A stretch of 11,751 bases of DNA from the NCBI GenBank assembly GCA_023426545.1, contig JAFAAN010000063.1, forward strand, positions 1 to 11,751, written 5' to 3'. Source of the stretch: Pseudomonadota bacterium. Lineage in GTDB: Bacteria > Myxococcota > Myxococcia > Myxococcales > Myxococcaceae. Numbering within the stretch: the stretch's first letter is position 1; the number at the start of each line of letters is the position of its first letter. The notes beneath the pieces are model-generated. The model saw nothing but the letters and a program-made list of their open reading frames with translations, made no database searches and was not told the DNA's origin. The position numbers and the translations under genes are program-made. Positions 1 to 7,155 of this stretch are shown piece after piece.

Positions 1-100
1 CCTTCACCATCCTCACGGGCGAGCCGTCCCCCACGTCGGGGGCGGGGCCCGGGCCCGGCGCTCCCGTCAGGCGCGCAGCGCGGGTGCCGTCCACCGGCGC

Positions 101-1258
101 ATGCGGACCGACGCCTCTCCCGAATCCACCGCCCCTTCCGCGCCGCCCGCGAGCGTGCGTGTCATTGCCTCATCCCAGTCCTGGGTGGAGGGCGAGGCCG
201 TCCGGCAGTTGGAGGCCATGGCGCGCCTGCCCGGCATGACGCTGGCGGTGGGGCTCCCCGACCTCCACCCCGGCAAGGGCGCTCCAGTGGGCGCGGCCTT
301 CCTCTCCGAGGGCTTCCTCTATCCCTACCTCGTGGGCAGCGACATCGGCTGTGGCATGGGCCTGTGGGACGTGGACCTGCTGGCGCGAAAGGCGAAGCCG
401 GAGCGCTGGGCCGGCAAGCTGGACCTGGAGGGGCCGTGGCCGGGCGACACGGAGGGCTTCCTCCAGGAGCACGGCGTGAAGGCCTCCGGCTTCGAGGCCG
501 CGCTGGGCACGGTGGGTGGGGGCAACCACTTCGCGGAGCTCCAGCGGGTGGACGCGGTCCATGACGCCAAGGTCTTCCAGGCGCTGGGCCTCTCCGCGGA
601 GCGGCTGCTGCTCCTGGTCCACTCCGGCTCGCGCGGGCTGGGCGAGGCGATTCTCCGGGCCCACGTGGACCGGCACGCCGCGGGCGGGCTGGCGGCCGAC
701 TCGGAGGAGGCGCGCGCCTACCTCGCCCGGCATGACCACGCGGTGGCCTGGGGGCGCGCCAACCGCGCGCTGGTGGCGCGGCGCATGCTGGACGGCATCG
801 GCGCCCTGGGACAGCGGGTCCTGGACGTGTGCCACAACAGCGTCACGCCTCAGCGCGACGCGACGCGGACCCAGTGGCTGCACCGCAAGGGCGCGGCGCC
901 CGCGGACGAAGGGCCGGTGGTGATTCCCGGCAGCCGGGGCGCGCTCAGCTACCTGGTCATCCCCACGGGAGACGGCTTCGCCAGCGCGCACAGCCTGGCG
1001 CACGGCGCGGGCCGCAAGTGGACGCGCACCGCCGCCCGTGAGCGCATGCGTGAGCGCTTCACCGCGGAATCCCTCACGCGGACCTCCTTCAAGAGCCACG
1101 TGGTCTGCGAGGACAGGGACCTCCTCTTCGAGGAGGCGCCGCCCGCGTACAAGCCCATCGACCGCGTGGTGACGGATCTGGTGGAGGCCGGGCTGGTCCG
1201 CGTGGTGGCCACCCTGGCCCCGGTCCTCACGTACAAGACGCGCGCCCGGCCGGAATAA
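101..1258 (+). CDS. rtcB: RtcB-family RNA ligase, PrfH-coupled (RtcB2-like) type
   Basis: RtcB joins RNA 2',3'-cyclic-phosphate or 3'-phosphate ends to 5'-OH ends using Mn2+ and GTP, in the cytoplasm. The 385-residue product carries the family signature in order: PDLHPGKGAPVG (53-64), SDIGCGMG with metal ligands D81 and C84, GGGNHF (H143), HSGSRG (H174), CHN (H245), and HGAGR (301-305), whose H301 matches the histidine that is guanylated in characterised RtcB proteins. No key residue is missing. It is shorter than E. coli RtcB (408 aa) and much shorter than archaeal forms (about 480). Length and the form of the PDLHPG block recall the release-factor-H-coupled subgroup, whose members reseal cleaved 16S rRNA after PrfH rescues the ribosome; that subgroup call is from memory of the family. 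The ATG at 101 has no clear Shine-Dalgarno. Residues 1-18 are Ser/Pro/Ala-rich and family similarity starts near residue 19, so GTG at 155 is an alternative start. The same frame is open to the window edge. The downstream broken GNAT gene begins 9 bp after the stop. Confidence 0.93.
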   Translation: MRTDASPESTAPSAPPASVRVIASSQSWVEGEAVRQLEAMARLPGMTLAVGLPDLHPGKGAPVGAAFLSEGFLYPYLVGSDIGCGMGLWDVDLLARKAKPERWAGKLDLEGPWPGDTEGFLQEHGVKASGFEAALGTVGGGNHFAELQRVDAVHDAKVFQALGLSAERLLLLVHSGSRGLGEAILRAHVDRHAAGGLAADSEEARAYLARHDHAVAWGRANRALVARRMLDGIGALGQRVLDVCHNSVTPQRDATRTQWLHRKGAAPADEGPVVIPGSRGALSYLVIPTGDGFASAHSLAHGAGRKWTRTAARERMRERFTAESLTRTSFKSHVVCEDRDLLFEEAPPAYKPIDRVVTDLVEAGLVRVVATLAPVLTYKTRARPE

Positions 1259-1267
1259 GGTCCCCAC

Positions 1268-1902
1268 ATGCCGCCCCTCCTCACGCCTGACGCTTCGCAA
1301 GTGCCGTCCGCCATGGAAGCCAACCAGGTGGAGCACATGACCTGTCTGGCGCAGAGCCTCCCCGGCGCCATCGTGAAGGACACCGCCGGATTGCTGCTCG
1401 TCGACTCCGGACTGCCCTGCAACACGTTCAATGTGGTGTGCCGCACCCGGCTGACGCACCACGATGCGGACGCGCACATCGCCGCCGCGGTCTCTCACTT
1501 CCGGGACAAGGCCTTTCCCTTCTCGTGGTGGGTGGGCCCCGAGGCCGCGCCCGACGACCTGGACGCCCGCCTGACCCACACGTGCTGGACTTCTACGCGA
1601 GAACGGCGCACGTGGCGCTCGCGCCCGACAGCCCCATCCGCTTCTTCGTGGGGTACCTGGACGGCGAGGCGGTTGCCGCCAGTGAATGCCATCGGGCGTG
1701 GGGCGTCGCGGGCCTCTACTCCGTAGCCACCGTGCGGCACGCGCGGCGGCGCGGCATCGGCGCGGCGCTGACGCTGGCGCCCCTCCTGGATGCCCGGGAG
1801 GCGGGCTACCGGGCAGCCACCCTCCAGGCGTCCGCTCAAGGCCAGAGCGTCTACTCCCGCCTGGGGTTCGTACCCCATGGGACCTTCCGGGAGTATCAGT
1901 AG
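1268..1902 (+). pseudogene. GNAT N-acetyltransferase, disrupted by frameshift/internal deletion
   Basis: An acetyl-CoA-dependent N-acetyltransferase gene in two frames. The 5' part (ATG 1268, or internal ATG 1313) encodes about 100 residues of an N-terminal domain ending in WWVGPEAAPDDLDARL near 1573. If translated on, that frame becomes low-complexity Arg/Ser/Thr sequence and stops at 1726. The 3' part continues in another frame from about 1570 (PPDPHVLDFYARTAHVALAP) to the stop at 1902. It holds the GNAT C-terminal core: FFVGYLDGEAVAAS (beta2-beta3), LYSVATV, then the acetyl-CoA pyrophosphate loop RRRGIGAAL, and YSRLGFVPHG. The two pieces give only about 211 codons, whereas two-domain GNATs of this kind are usually about 260-290. 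The strand and helix expected before LDFYARTA are absent. I infer a deletion of roughly 150-200 bp, not divisible by 3, rather than a single-base slip. AAGG at 1257-1260, overlapping the rtcB stop codon, lies 7 nt before ATG 1268 and is a plausible ribosome binding site. The gene is probably co-transcribed with rtcB. An assembly error is the main alternative. Confidence 0.8.
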
Positions 1903-1944
1903 GCGCGACCGCTTTTTTCTCCTCTCCCGTCCGGCGCCCGCGTG

Positions 1945-1952
1945 GTTAGGGT
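1945..1952 (+). promoter_or_regulatory. Candidate -10 element (GTTAGGGT), probable leaderless start of gpmI
   Basis: TAGGGT (1947-1952) matches the bacterial -10 pattern TANNNT and ends 7 nt before the ATG at 1960, so transcription would start at or next to the A of the start codon. No convincing -35 hexamer is visible 16-18 nt upstream. Alternatively the purines TAGGG could act as a weak Shine-Dalgarno with an 8-nt spacer. The same GTTAG occurs at nearly the same distance before 4378 and 7156. The rest of the 57-bp gap holds a T6 run (1912-1917) without a preceding hairpin. Confidence 0.45.
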
Positions 1953-1959
1953 TCGGAGC

Positions 1960-3501
1960 ATGACGCCCGCGCACAAGGTTCTGCTCTGCATCCTGGATGG
2001 CTGGGGTATCCGCCAGGAGCGTGACAACAACGCCATCCTCCTGGCCGGAACGCCGCACCTCGACAAGCTGGCCGGCCCCTACCCCTTCACGGAGCTGCAG
2101 ACGGCGGGACTGGCCGTGGGCCTGCCCGAAGGGCAGATGGGCAACTCCGAGGTGGGCCACACCAACATCGGCGCGGGCCGAATCGTCTACCAGGACCTGG
2201 TGCGCATCAACCGCGCCGCGGAGTCCGGTGAGCTGGCGCAGAACCCCGTGCTGCGCGCCGCCCTGGATGGCGTGAAGGCGGATGGCAAGGCCCTGCACCT
2301 GCTGGGGCTGGTGTCGCCGGGCGGCGTCCACTCATCCATGGACCACCTCTTCGCGCTGCTCAAGGCCGCGAAGGAGCGCAACGTAGCCCACGTCTACGTG
2401 CACGCCTTCCTCGACGGGCGCGATACGCCGCCGCAGAGCGCCCTGGGCTACGTGGAGGAGCTGGAGCGCTTCCTCCACGAGACACATACCGGCCGCATCG
2501 CCACCGTCAGCGGGCGCTACTACGCCATGGACCGCGACAAGCGATGGGACCGCGTGCAGCAGGCCTACGAGGCGATGGTGTTCGGCCGCGGCCCCAAGGC
2601 GCCGGACGCGCTGAGCGCCATCCGCGCGTCCTACGCGGAGAAGGTCACCGACGAGTTCGTGAAGCCCACGGTCATCGCCAGCGGAGACGGCGCGCCGGTG
2701 GGCCGCATCCAGGACGGCGACGCGGTGCTGTTCTTCAACTTCCGCGCGGACCGGGCGCGGGAGCTGACGCAGGCGCTCGCGTTCCCCGAGTTCAAGGAGT
2801 TCGACCGGGGCGGGCTGCGGCTGGGCCGCTACCTGTGCATGACCCAGTACGACGAGACGTTCAAGCTGCCGGCGCTCTTCGAGCCGGACCAGCCGCAGGA
2901 CATCTTCCCGGAGCTGCTGTCACGCCAGGGGCTGCGCCAGTTCCGCACGGCGGAGACGGAGAAGTACGCGCACGTCACGTTCTTCTTCAACGGCGGCCGA
3001 GAGGTCGTCTACGCGGGCGAGGACCGGCACCTGGTGCCCAGCCCGCGCGACGTGAAGACGTATGACTTGAAGCCGGAGATGTCCGCCTACGAGGTGACGG
3101 CCGAGCTGGTGAAGCGGCTCGACTCCGGGCAGTACGACTTCGCGCTGGTGAACTTCGCCAACCCGGACATGGTGGGCCACAGCGGCCGGCTGGACGCGAC
3201 GATGAAGGCCGTCAAGGCTGTGGACGAGTGCCTGGGCATCCTGGGCAAAGCATGCGAGCGCAACGGCTGGGTGATGGCCATCTCCGCCGACCACGGCAAC
3301 TGCGAGCAGATGGTGGACCCGGAGACGGGCGAGCCGCACACCGCGCACACGCTCAACCCGGTGCCCTTCCACCTCATCCATCCGGACTTCCGGGGCCAGA
3401 AGCTGCGGCCCGGCGTCCTCGCGGACATCGCGCCCACGCTGTGCAAGGTGATGGGGCTGCCGCAGTCGAAGGAGATGAGCCGGCAGGGCCTGCTGCCGTG
3501 A
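1960..3501 (+). CDS. gpmI: 2,3-bisphosphoglycerate-independent phosphoglycerate mutase
   Basis: This enzyme interconverts 3- and 2-phosphoglycerate in glycolysis and gluconeogenesis via a phosphoserine intermediate with two Mn2+ ions, in the cytoplasm. The 513-residue length is normal for the family. All catalytic blocks are visible: LDGWGIR with metal ligand D13; MGNSEVGHTNIGAGR with nucleophile S63; H124 in GGVHSSMDH; LDGRDTPP (D152, R154); SGRYYAMDRD (R186, R192); FNFRADRARE (substrate arginines near 262-267); K335; NPDMVGHSG (D403, H407); SADHGNCEQM (D444, H445); and TAHTLNPVPF (H463). The phosphatase domain is thus split around the transferase insert (about residues 80-310), as in characterised iPGMs. 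I chose ATG 1960 over GTG 1942 because homology begins at once (KVLLCILDGWG) and the -10-like GTTAGGGT lies between the two. comF follows 19 bp after the stop and is probably co-transcribed. Confidence 0.97.
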   Translation: MTPAHKVLLCILDGWGIRQERDNNAILLAGTPHLDKLAGPYPFTELQTAGLAVGLPEGQMGNSEVGHTNIGAGRIVYQDLVRINRAAESGELAQNPVLRAALDGVKADGKALHLLGLVSPGGVHSSMDHLFALLKAAKERNVAHVYVHAFLDGRDTPPQSALGYVEELERFLHETHTGRIATVSGRYYAMDRDKRWDRVQQAYEAMVFGRGPKAPDALSAIRASYAEKVTDEFVKPTVIASGDGAPVGRIQDGDAVLFFNFRADRARELTQALAFPEFKEFDRGGLRLGRYLCMTQYDETFKLPALFEPDQPQDIFPELLSRQGLRQFRTAETEKYAHVTFFFNGGREVVYAGEDRHLVPSPRDVKTYDLKPEMSAYEVTAELVKRLDSGQYDFALVNFANPDMVGHSGRLDATMKAVKAVDECLGILGKACERNGWVMAISADHGNCEQMVDPETGEPHTAHTLNPVPFHLIHPDFRGQKLRPGVLADIAPTLCKVMGLPQSKEMSRQGLLP

Positions 3502-3520
3502 CACGCGGGGGGCACGGCCG

Positions 3521-4222
3521 GTGCTGAAGGCGCTGTTGGACCTGCTGTATCCCCCTTCGTGCCTCGCCTGCACGAAGGTGCTGCCGGGCCCCGAGGGCTT
3601 CTTCTGCGAGGCATGCGACACCGCGGTGGAGCGGCTCCCTCCTGCGTGCTGCCGCACCTGCGCGGAGCCCGGCGCCTTTCCCGGGGCCACCTGCCCCCGG
3701 TGCCGGGCCGCGCCGCCGCCATTCTCACGCGCCTGGGCGCCCTTCTCGCACGAGGGGCCCGTGGCGCGCGCCATCCACCGCTTCAAATACGAGGACCACC
3801 CCAACCTCGCCGGCCCCCTGGCGGAGTTGCTGGCAGGCGAGGCGCGCAGCTTCCTGGAGAGCGCCCCCGAGCTGGTGGTCGCGTTGCCGCTGCACACGCG
3901 CCGGTATCACGCGCGCAAGTACGACCAGGCCCAGCTGCTGGCGGGCGCGCTGGCGAAGGCCACGGGGCGCACGTCGCCCGTGGGACTGCTGACGCGGCAC
4001 CGCGAGACACAGCGGCAGGTGGGGCTGAGCGAGGCGGAGCGGGCGAGCAACGTCGCGGGAGCGTTCGCCGCGTCTTCACGCGTCTCGGGGCAGCGCGTGC
4101 TGCTGGTGGACGACGTGTTCACCACCGGCGCCACCGCGAGAGCGGCGGCCTCGGCGTTGCGTGAAGCAGGCGCCGTCCAGGTGGAGATGCTCACGCTGGC
4201 GAGAGCCTTCAGCCTGGACTGA
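3521..4222 (+). CDS. comF: ComF family protein (phosphoribosyltransferase-like)
   Basis: ComF proteins combine an N-terminal zinc-ribbon region with a type I phosphoribosyltransferase domain. In naturally competent bacteria they are needed for uptake of transforming DNA; elsewhere their role is unclear. The 233-residue product has paired cysteines C14/C17, C29/C32, C44/C47 and C58/C61 (two potential Zn sites), then SHEGPVARAIHRFKYEDH, the ALPLHTRRYHARKYDQAQLL block, and the PRPP-binding motif VLLVDDVFTTGAT (193-205). The usual R-G-F-N-Q of ComF appears here as RKYDQ (132-136), a small departure. The start is GTG at 3521. A G6 run at 3507-3512 with an 8-nt spacer is a degenerate ribosome binding site, and no nearby ATG fits the homology (LLDLLYPPSCLAC). 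It lies 19 bp after gpmI and is probably in its operon. It has no sign of damage. Confidence 0.93.
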   Translation: MLKALLDLLYPPSCLACTKVLPGPEGFFCEACDTAVERLPPACCRTCAEPGAFPGATCPRCRAAPPPFSRAWAPFSHEGPVARAIHRFKYEDHPNLAGPLAELLAGEARSFLESAPELVVALPLHTRRYHARKYDQAQLLAGALAKATGRTSPVGLLTRHRETQRQVGLSEAERASNVAGAFAASSRVSGQRVLLVDDVFTTGATARAAASALREAGAVQVEMLTLARAFSLD

Positions 4223-4377
4223 GCGAACAGCGCCCGCCAGGAAAGACGCGCCTTGAAGGACAACGGGTGCGCGACTGGCGCCGCGCCCCGGCCCCAAACC
4301 GGAAAGAGCCGCGTTCATTGCCGCGGGTCACACATCAGGACTCTGGCTCGGAGGCAGACTGGAGTTAGCGTCACCCC
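4223..4377 (+). other. 155-bp intergenic spacer before the aminopeptidase gene
   Basis: No coding signal is seen. The spacer is less GC-rich toward its 3' end and contains only weak inverted repeats (for example CCGCG/CGCGG around TTCATTGC, near 4309-4326). No U-tract terminator for comF is evident. The 3' end carries the GTTAGCGT element listed separately. This is where the promoter of the M1 aminopeptidase gene should lie. Confidence 0.5.
4364..4371 (+). promoter_or_regulatory. Candidate -10 element (GTTAGCGT) of the M1 aminopeptidase gene
   Basis: TAGCGT (4366-4371) fits TANNNT and ends 6 nt before the ATG at 4378, placing the predicted transcription start at the start codon. The 6-nt spacer is CACCCC, which has no Shine-Dalgarno character, in keeping with a leaderless mRNA. 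No -35 consensus is visible at the expected 4343-4348. Confidence 0.5.
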
Positions 4378-7083
4378 ATGCGCTCGCTCTTACCTCTCTT
4401 CGTCGCGGTCGCCGTCCTCCGCTGTGCCCATGCGCCCGAAGCGCCAACCGCCGCGCCCGTGAGCGCGGCCCCCGAGTGGCCCGAGCCTCAGCCTCCCTCG
4501 CTGCGACTGCCGAAGTCGGTCCAACCCACGCGCTACGCGCTGGACCTGAAGCTGCTGCCCGCCGAGCCCACCTTCTCGGGCAGCGTCGCCATCGACGTGG
4601 ACGTGAGCGAGCCGGTGCGCCAGGTCTGGCTGCACGGCCAGGACATGGAAATCTCCGAGGCGCGCGTCGAAGCGGGAGGACGCACGCTGGAGGCCCGCGC
4701 CGTCACCGCCAGCGAAGGACGGCTCGGCCTGCTGCTCCCCGAGGAGCTCGCGCCCGGCAAGGCCCGCATCCACCTCAGCTTCACCGGCCAGGTCGACCGC
4801 GAGCGCAGCCAGGGCCTCTACGCCGTCGAGGAGGGCGGCGAGCCCTACCTCTACACCTTCTTCGAGCCCGTCGACGCGCGCCGCGCCTTCCCCTGCTTCG
4901 ACGAGCCGGGCTTCAAGGTGCCCTGGACGCTGCGCTTCACCGTCAAGGAGGAGCACGTCGCGCTCGCCAACCACCCCATCGTCTCCCGCGAGTCGCTTCC
5001 GGGCGGACTGGCGCGCGTCACGTTCGCCGAGAGCAAGCCGATGCCCAGCTACCTCGTCGCGTTCGTGGTGGGCCCCTTCGACGTGGTGGACGCGGGCACC
5101 GCGGGCCGCAACGCCGCGCCGCTGCGCTTCATCGTGCCTCGCGGCCGGGGCGCGGAGACGGCCTACGCGGCCAGCGTCACGCCGCGAATCGTCACGCTGC
5201 TGGAAGACTTCTTCGACATGCCGTACCCGTACGAGAAGCTCGATGTCGCGGTGGTGCCGCGCTACTGGGGCACCATGGAGCACCCGGGGCTCGTGGCGCT
5301 CGGGCAGCCGCTGACGCTCATCCGCCCCGGCGAGGAGACGCTCGCGCGCCGCAAGTGGTACGTGAACATCGCCAACCACGAGCTGGGGCACTACTGGTTC
5401 GGCAACATCGTCACCTGCAACTGGTGGGACGACATCTGGCTCAACGAGTCGCTCACCTCGTGGCTGGACCGCAAGACGGTGGACCCCTTCGACCCGAGCT
5501 GGGGCTTCGGACTGGAGCAGAGCACCCAGTCCACGTTCTTCGCGCTGGACACGGACACGCTGGAGGCCACCCTGCCGGTGCGCAAGCCCGCGAACACCCA
5601 TGACGAGGTGCTGGGCTCCTTCGACAACGGCACGACCTACGCCAAGGGCTCGGCCATCATCGACATGTTCGAGGCGTGGCTCGGCGAGGAGCGCATGCGC
5701 GACCTGCTGCGCCGCCACATCAAGAAGCACGAGTGGGGCGTTGCCACGTCGGAGGACTTCGCCGCCACGCTGTCGGCCGCCGCGAGCCCGGACGTCGCCC
5801 GTGCCTTCCGCAGCTTCATCGACCAGCCGGGCGCCCCGCGCATCGCCGCCGAGCTGCAATGTCAGCCGGGTGCTCCCGCGAAGCTGAAGCTCACCCAGGA
5901 GCGCTACGTCCCCGCGGGCTCCAGCACCCGTAAGGACCAGACCTGGTTCATCCCGGTGTGCGTCCGCGCCGGCTCCGGCAAGACGTCCGAGCGCACCTGC
6001 ACGATGCTCACCGACGCGACGGGAGAGCTGGAGCTGCCCGGCAAGAGCTGCCCGTCCTGGGTCCTGCTCAACGCGGGCGGCACCGGCTACTACCGCTCCG
6101 GCTACACGCGCGAGCAGCTCGCCCGCGTGCTCGCCGCGCCCGAGCCTGCGCTGACGGTGCGTGAGCGGCTGGCCCTGCTGGCCGACATGGAGGCCGGGGT
6201 GAAAAAGGGCGACCTGCCCCTGGGCGACGTCCTGCGCTACGTCCCCACCACGGCCAAGGCGGACCACCGCCTCGTCATGCAGCGCGGCGCCGGGCTGCTG
6301 GCCCTCGTCCACGAGGACCGGCTGTCTGACGACGAGCGCGCGCGTTACCGGAGCTGGGTGGCCGCGATGTATGGCCCGCGGGCCCGCGCGCTGGGCTGGG
6401 AGCCCAAGCCGGGTGACGACGACGCGGTGAAGTCGCTGCGTCCCAACCTCCTGGGACTGGCGGCGCTGCGCGGCGAGGACCCGGCGCTGGTCCGGGAAGC
6501 CAACCGGCTGGTGAAGGCGTGGCTCGCGGAGCGGAAGTCCGTGCACCCGGAGGCCGTTCCCCTCGCGTTGGCGGTCGCGGCTCGCAACGGCGACAAGGCC
6601 TTCTTCGACACGCTGGTCGCGCGCGCCCGCGCCACGGAGGACCGGACCGAGCGCAGCCGCGTCTTCACCACCCTGGGCGCCTTCCGGGACCCGGCGCTCG
6701 TGCGTGAGGCGCTCGCGCTGGTGTCTGGCAGCGAGTTCGACCTGCGCGACACCCGGCCCATCCTCGCGGGGGCCTTCATGGCGCCGCGAACGAAGGCGCT
6801 CGCCTGGGCGTTCTACCAGGAGCACTTCGACGCGCTCGCCAGCCGGATGCGCTCGGACGAAGTCGCCGGGCTCATCGGATTGGTGGGCACGCTGTGCGAC
6901 GAGACGAGCGCCGTCGAAGCGGAGTCCTTCCTCGCGCCCCGCGCGGCGAAGCTGGAGAACGCGCCCCACGCGCTCACCCGGGCGCTGGAGTCCATCCGCC
7001 TCTGCGCCGCGTCCAGCAAGCTGAACGAGCAGAGCGTCAAGGACTTCCTGAAGAAGCCCCCCACGCTGTCTGGCGCGCGCTGA
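4378..7083 (+). CDS. Exported M1-family zinc aminopeptidase
   Basis: M1 aminopeptidases remove N-terminal residues from peptides. The 901-residue product has the PepN/ERAP layout: N-terminal beta domain (about 45-235) including RRAFPCFDEPGFKVPW (168-183); a thermolysin-like domain with HELGH (334-338) and E357 in WLNES, spaced exactly H-E-X2-H-X18-E; catalytic tyrosine Y421 in TTYAKGSA; and an alpha-helical C-terminal half introduced by WVLLNAGGTGYYRSGY (561-576). The substrate-anchoring GAMEN motif reads GTMEH (298-302), with Asn replaced by His. The N-terminus is a secretion signal: a hydrophobic stretch from L4 to L14, then RCAHAPEAP and a Pro/Ala-rich linker to about residue 45. V-L-R-C (13-16) is a poor lipobox because of Arg at -1, and cleavage after AHA (19) by signal peptidase I is equally possible. 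Six cysteines (173, 347, 495, 528, 541, 558) could form disulfides outside the cytoplasm. It probably has its own promoter (GTTAGCGT) and is followed by a strong hairpin. Confidence 0.93.
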   Translation: MRSLLPLFVAVAVLRCAHAPEAPTAAPVSAAPEWPEPQPPSLRLPKSVQPTRYALDLKLLPAEPTFSGSVAIDVDVSEPVRQVWLHGQDMEISEARVEAGGRTLEARAVTASEGRLGLLLPEELAPGKARIHLSFTGQVDRERSQGLYAVEEGGEPYLYTFFEPVDARRAFPCFDEPGFKVPWTLRFTVKEEHVALANHPIVSRESLPGGLARVTFAESKPMPSYLVAFVVGPFDVVDAGTAGRNAAPLRFIVPRGRGAETAYAASVTPRIVTLLEDFFDMPYPYEKLDVAVVPRYWGTMEHPGLVALGQPLTLIRPGEETLARRKWYVNIANHELGHYWFGNIVTCNWWDDIWLNESLTSWLDRKTVDPFDPSWGFGLEQSTQSTFFALDTDTLEATLPVRKPANTHDEVLGSFDNGTTYAKGSAIIDMFEAWLGEERMRDLLRRHIKKHEWGVATSEDFAATLSAAASPDVARAFRSFIDQPGAPRIAAELQCQPGAPAKLKLTQERYVPAGSSTRKDQTWFIPVCVRAGSGKTSERTCTMLTDATGELELPGKSCPSWVLLNAGGTGYYRSGYTREQLARVLAAPEPALTVRERLALLADMEAGVKKGDLPLGDVLRYVPTTAKADHRLVMQRGAGLLALVHEDRLSDDERARYRSWVAAMYGPRARALGWEPKPGDDDAVKSLRPNLLGLAALRGEDPALVREANRLVKAWLAERKSVHPEAVPLALAVAARNGDKAFFDTLVARARATEDRTERSRVFTTLGAFRDPALVREALALVSGSEFDLRDTRPILAGAFMAPRTKALAWAFYQEHFDALASRMRSDEVAGLIGLVGTLCDETSAVEAESFLAPRAAKLENAPHALTRALESIRLCAASSKLNEQSVKDFLKKPPTLSGAR

Positions 7084-7091
7084 GGGTGCAA

Positions 7092-7129
7092 CGGCGAGCG
7101 GCGCTCCCAAGCGGAGCGTCGCCTCGCCG
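7092..7129 (+). terminator. Strong GC-rich hairpin after the aminopeptidase gene
   Basis: Left arm 7092-7107 pairs with right arm 7113-7129. The outer 7 bp are CGGCGAG/CTCGCCG. The middle 3 bp include one G-U and one bulged C at 7122. The inner 6 bp are CGCTCC/GGAGCG, closing a 5-nt loop (CAAGC). The stem totals 16 bp and starts 9 bp after the stop codon. No T-tract follows, so it is not a textbook intrinsic terminator; it may terminate weakly, protect the 3' end of the mRNA, or attenuate read-through into nat. Confidence 0.55.
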
Positions 7130-7140
7130 GTGCGGATTGC

Positions 7141-7148
7141 GTTAGACA
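7141..7148 (+). promoter_or_regulatory. Candidate start-proximal GTTAG element of nat
   Basis: GTTAGACA begins 15 nt before the ATG at 7156, the same placement as before 1960 and 4378. Here the hexamer TAGACA lacks the final T of TANNNT, so the match is weaker. No Shine-Dalgarno is visible between it and the ATG. An ATG at 7148 is out of frame with nat and leads nowhere. Confidence 0.35.
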
Positions 7149-7155
7149 TGCACGC

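Noticed and set aside
1..100. Possible end of an upstream + gene or start of a divergent - gene
   Set aside because: All three + frames are open to the edge, but the one with the best third-position bias (from position 3) would run 139 bp into rtcB to a stop at 239. A - strand ATG at position 10 has only a few codons in view. GC-rich inverted repeats (28-42, 45-56) are present without a T-tract. Nothing here can be called.
170..1579. 469-codon - strand open frame opposite rtcB
   Set aside because: It lies fully antisense to an RtcB gene with every active-site motif intact; no protein family signal was seen.
1912..1917. T6 run after the acetyltransferase pseudogene as an intrinsic terminator
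   Set aside because: No stable inverted repeat precedes the T-run, so a terminator cannot be supported.
4341..4371. Sigma-54-like TGGC...GG pattern before the aminopeptidase gene
   Set aside because: The GG and GC dinucleotides are not at the required -24/-12 spacing; a sigma-54 site is not supported. The same test fails before nat.
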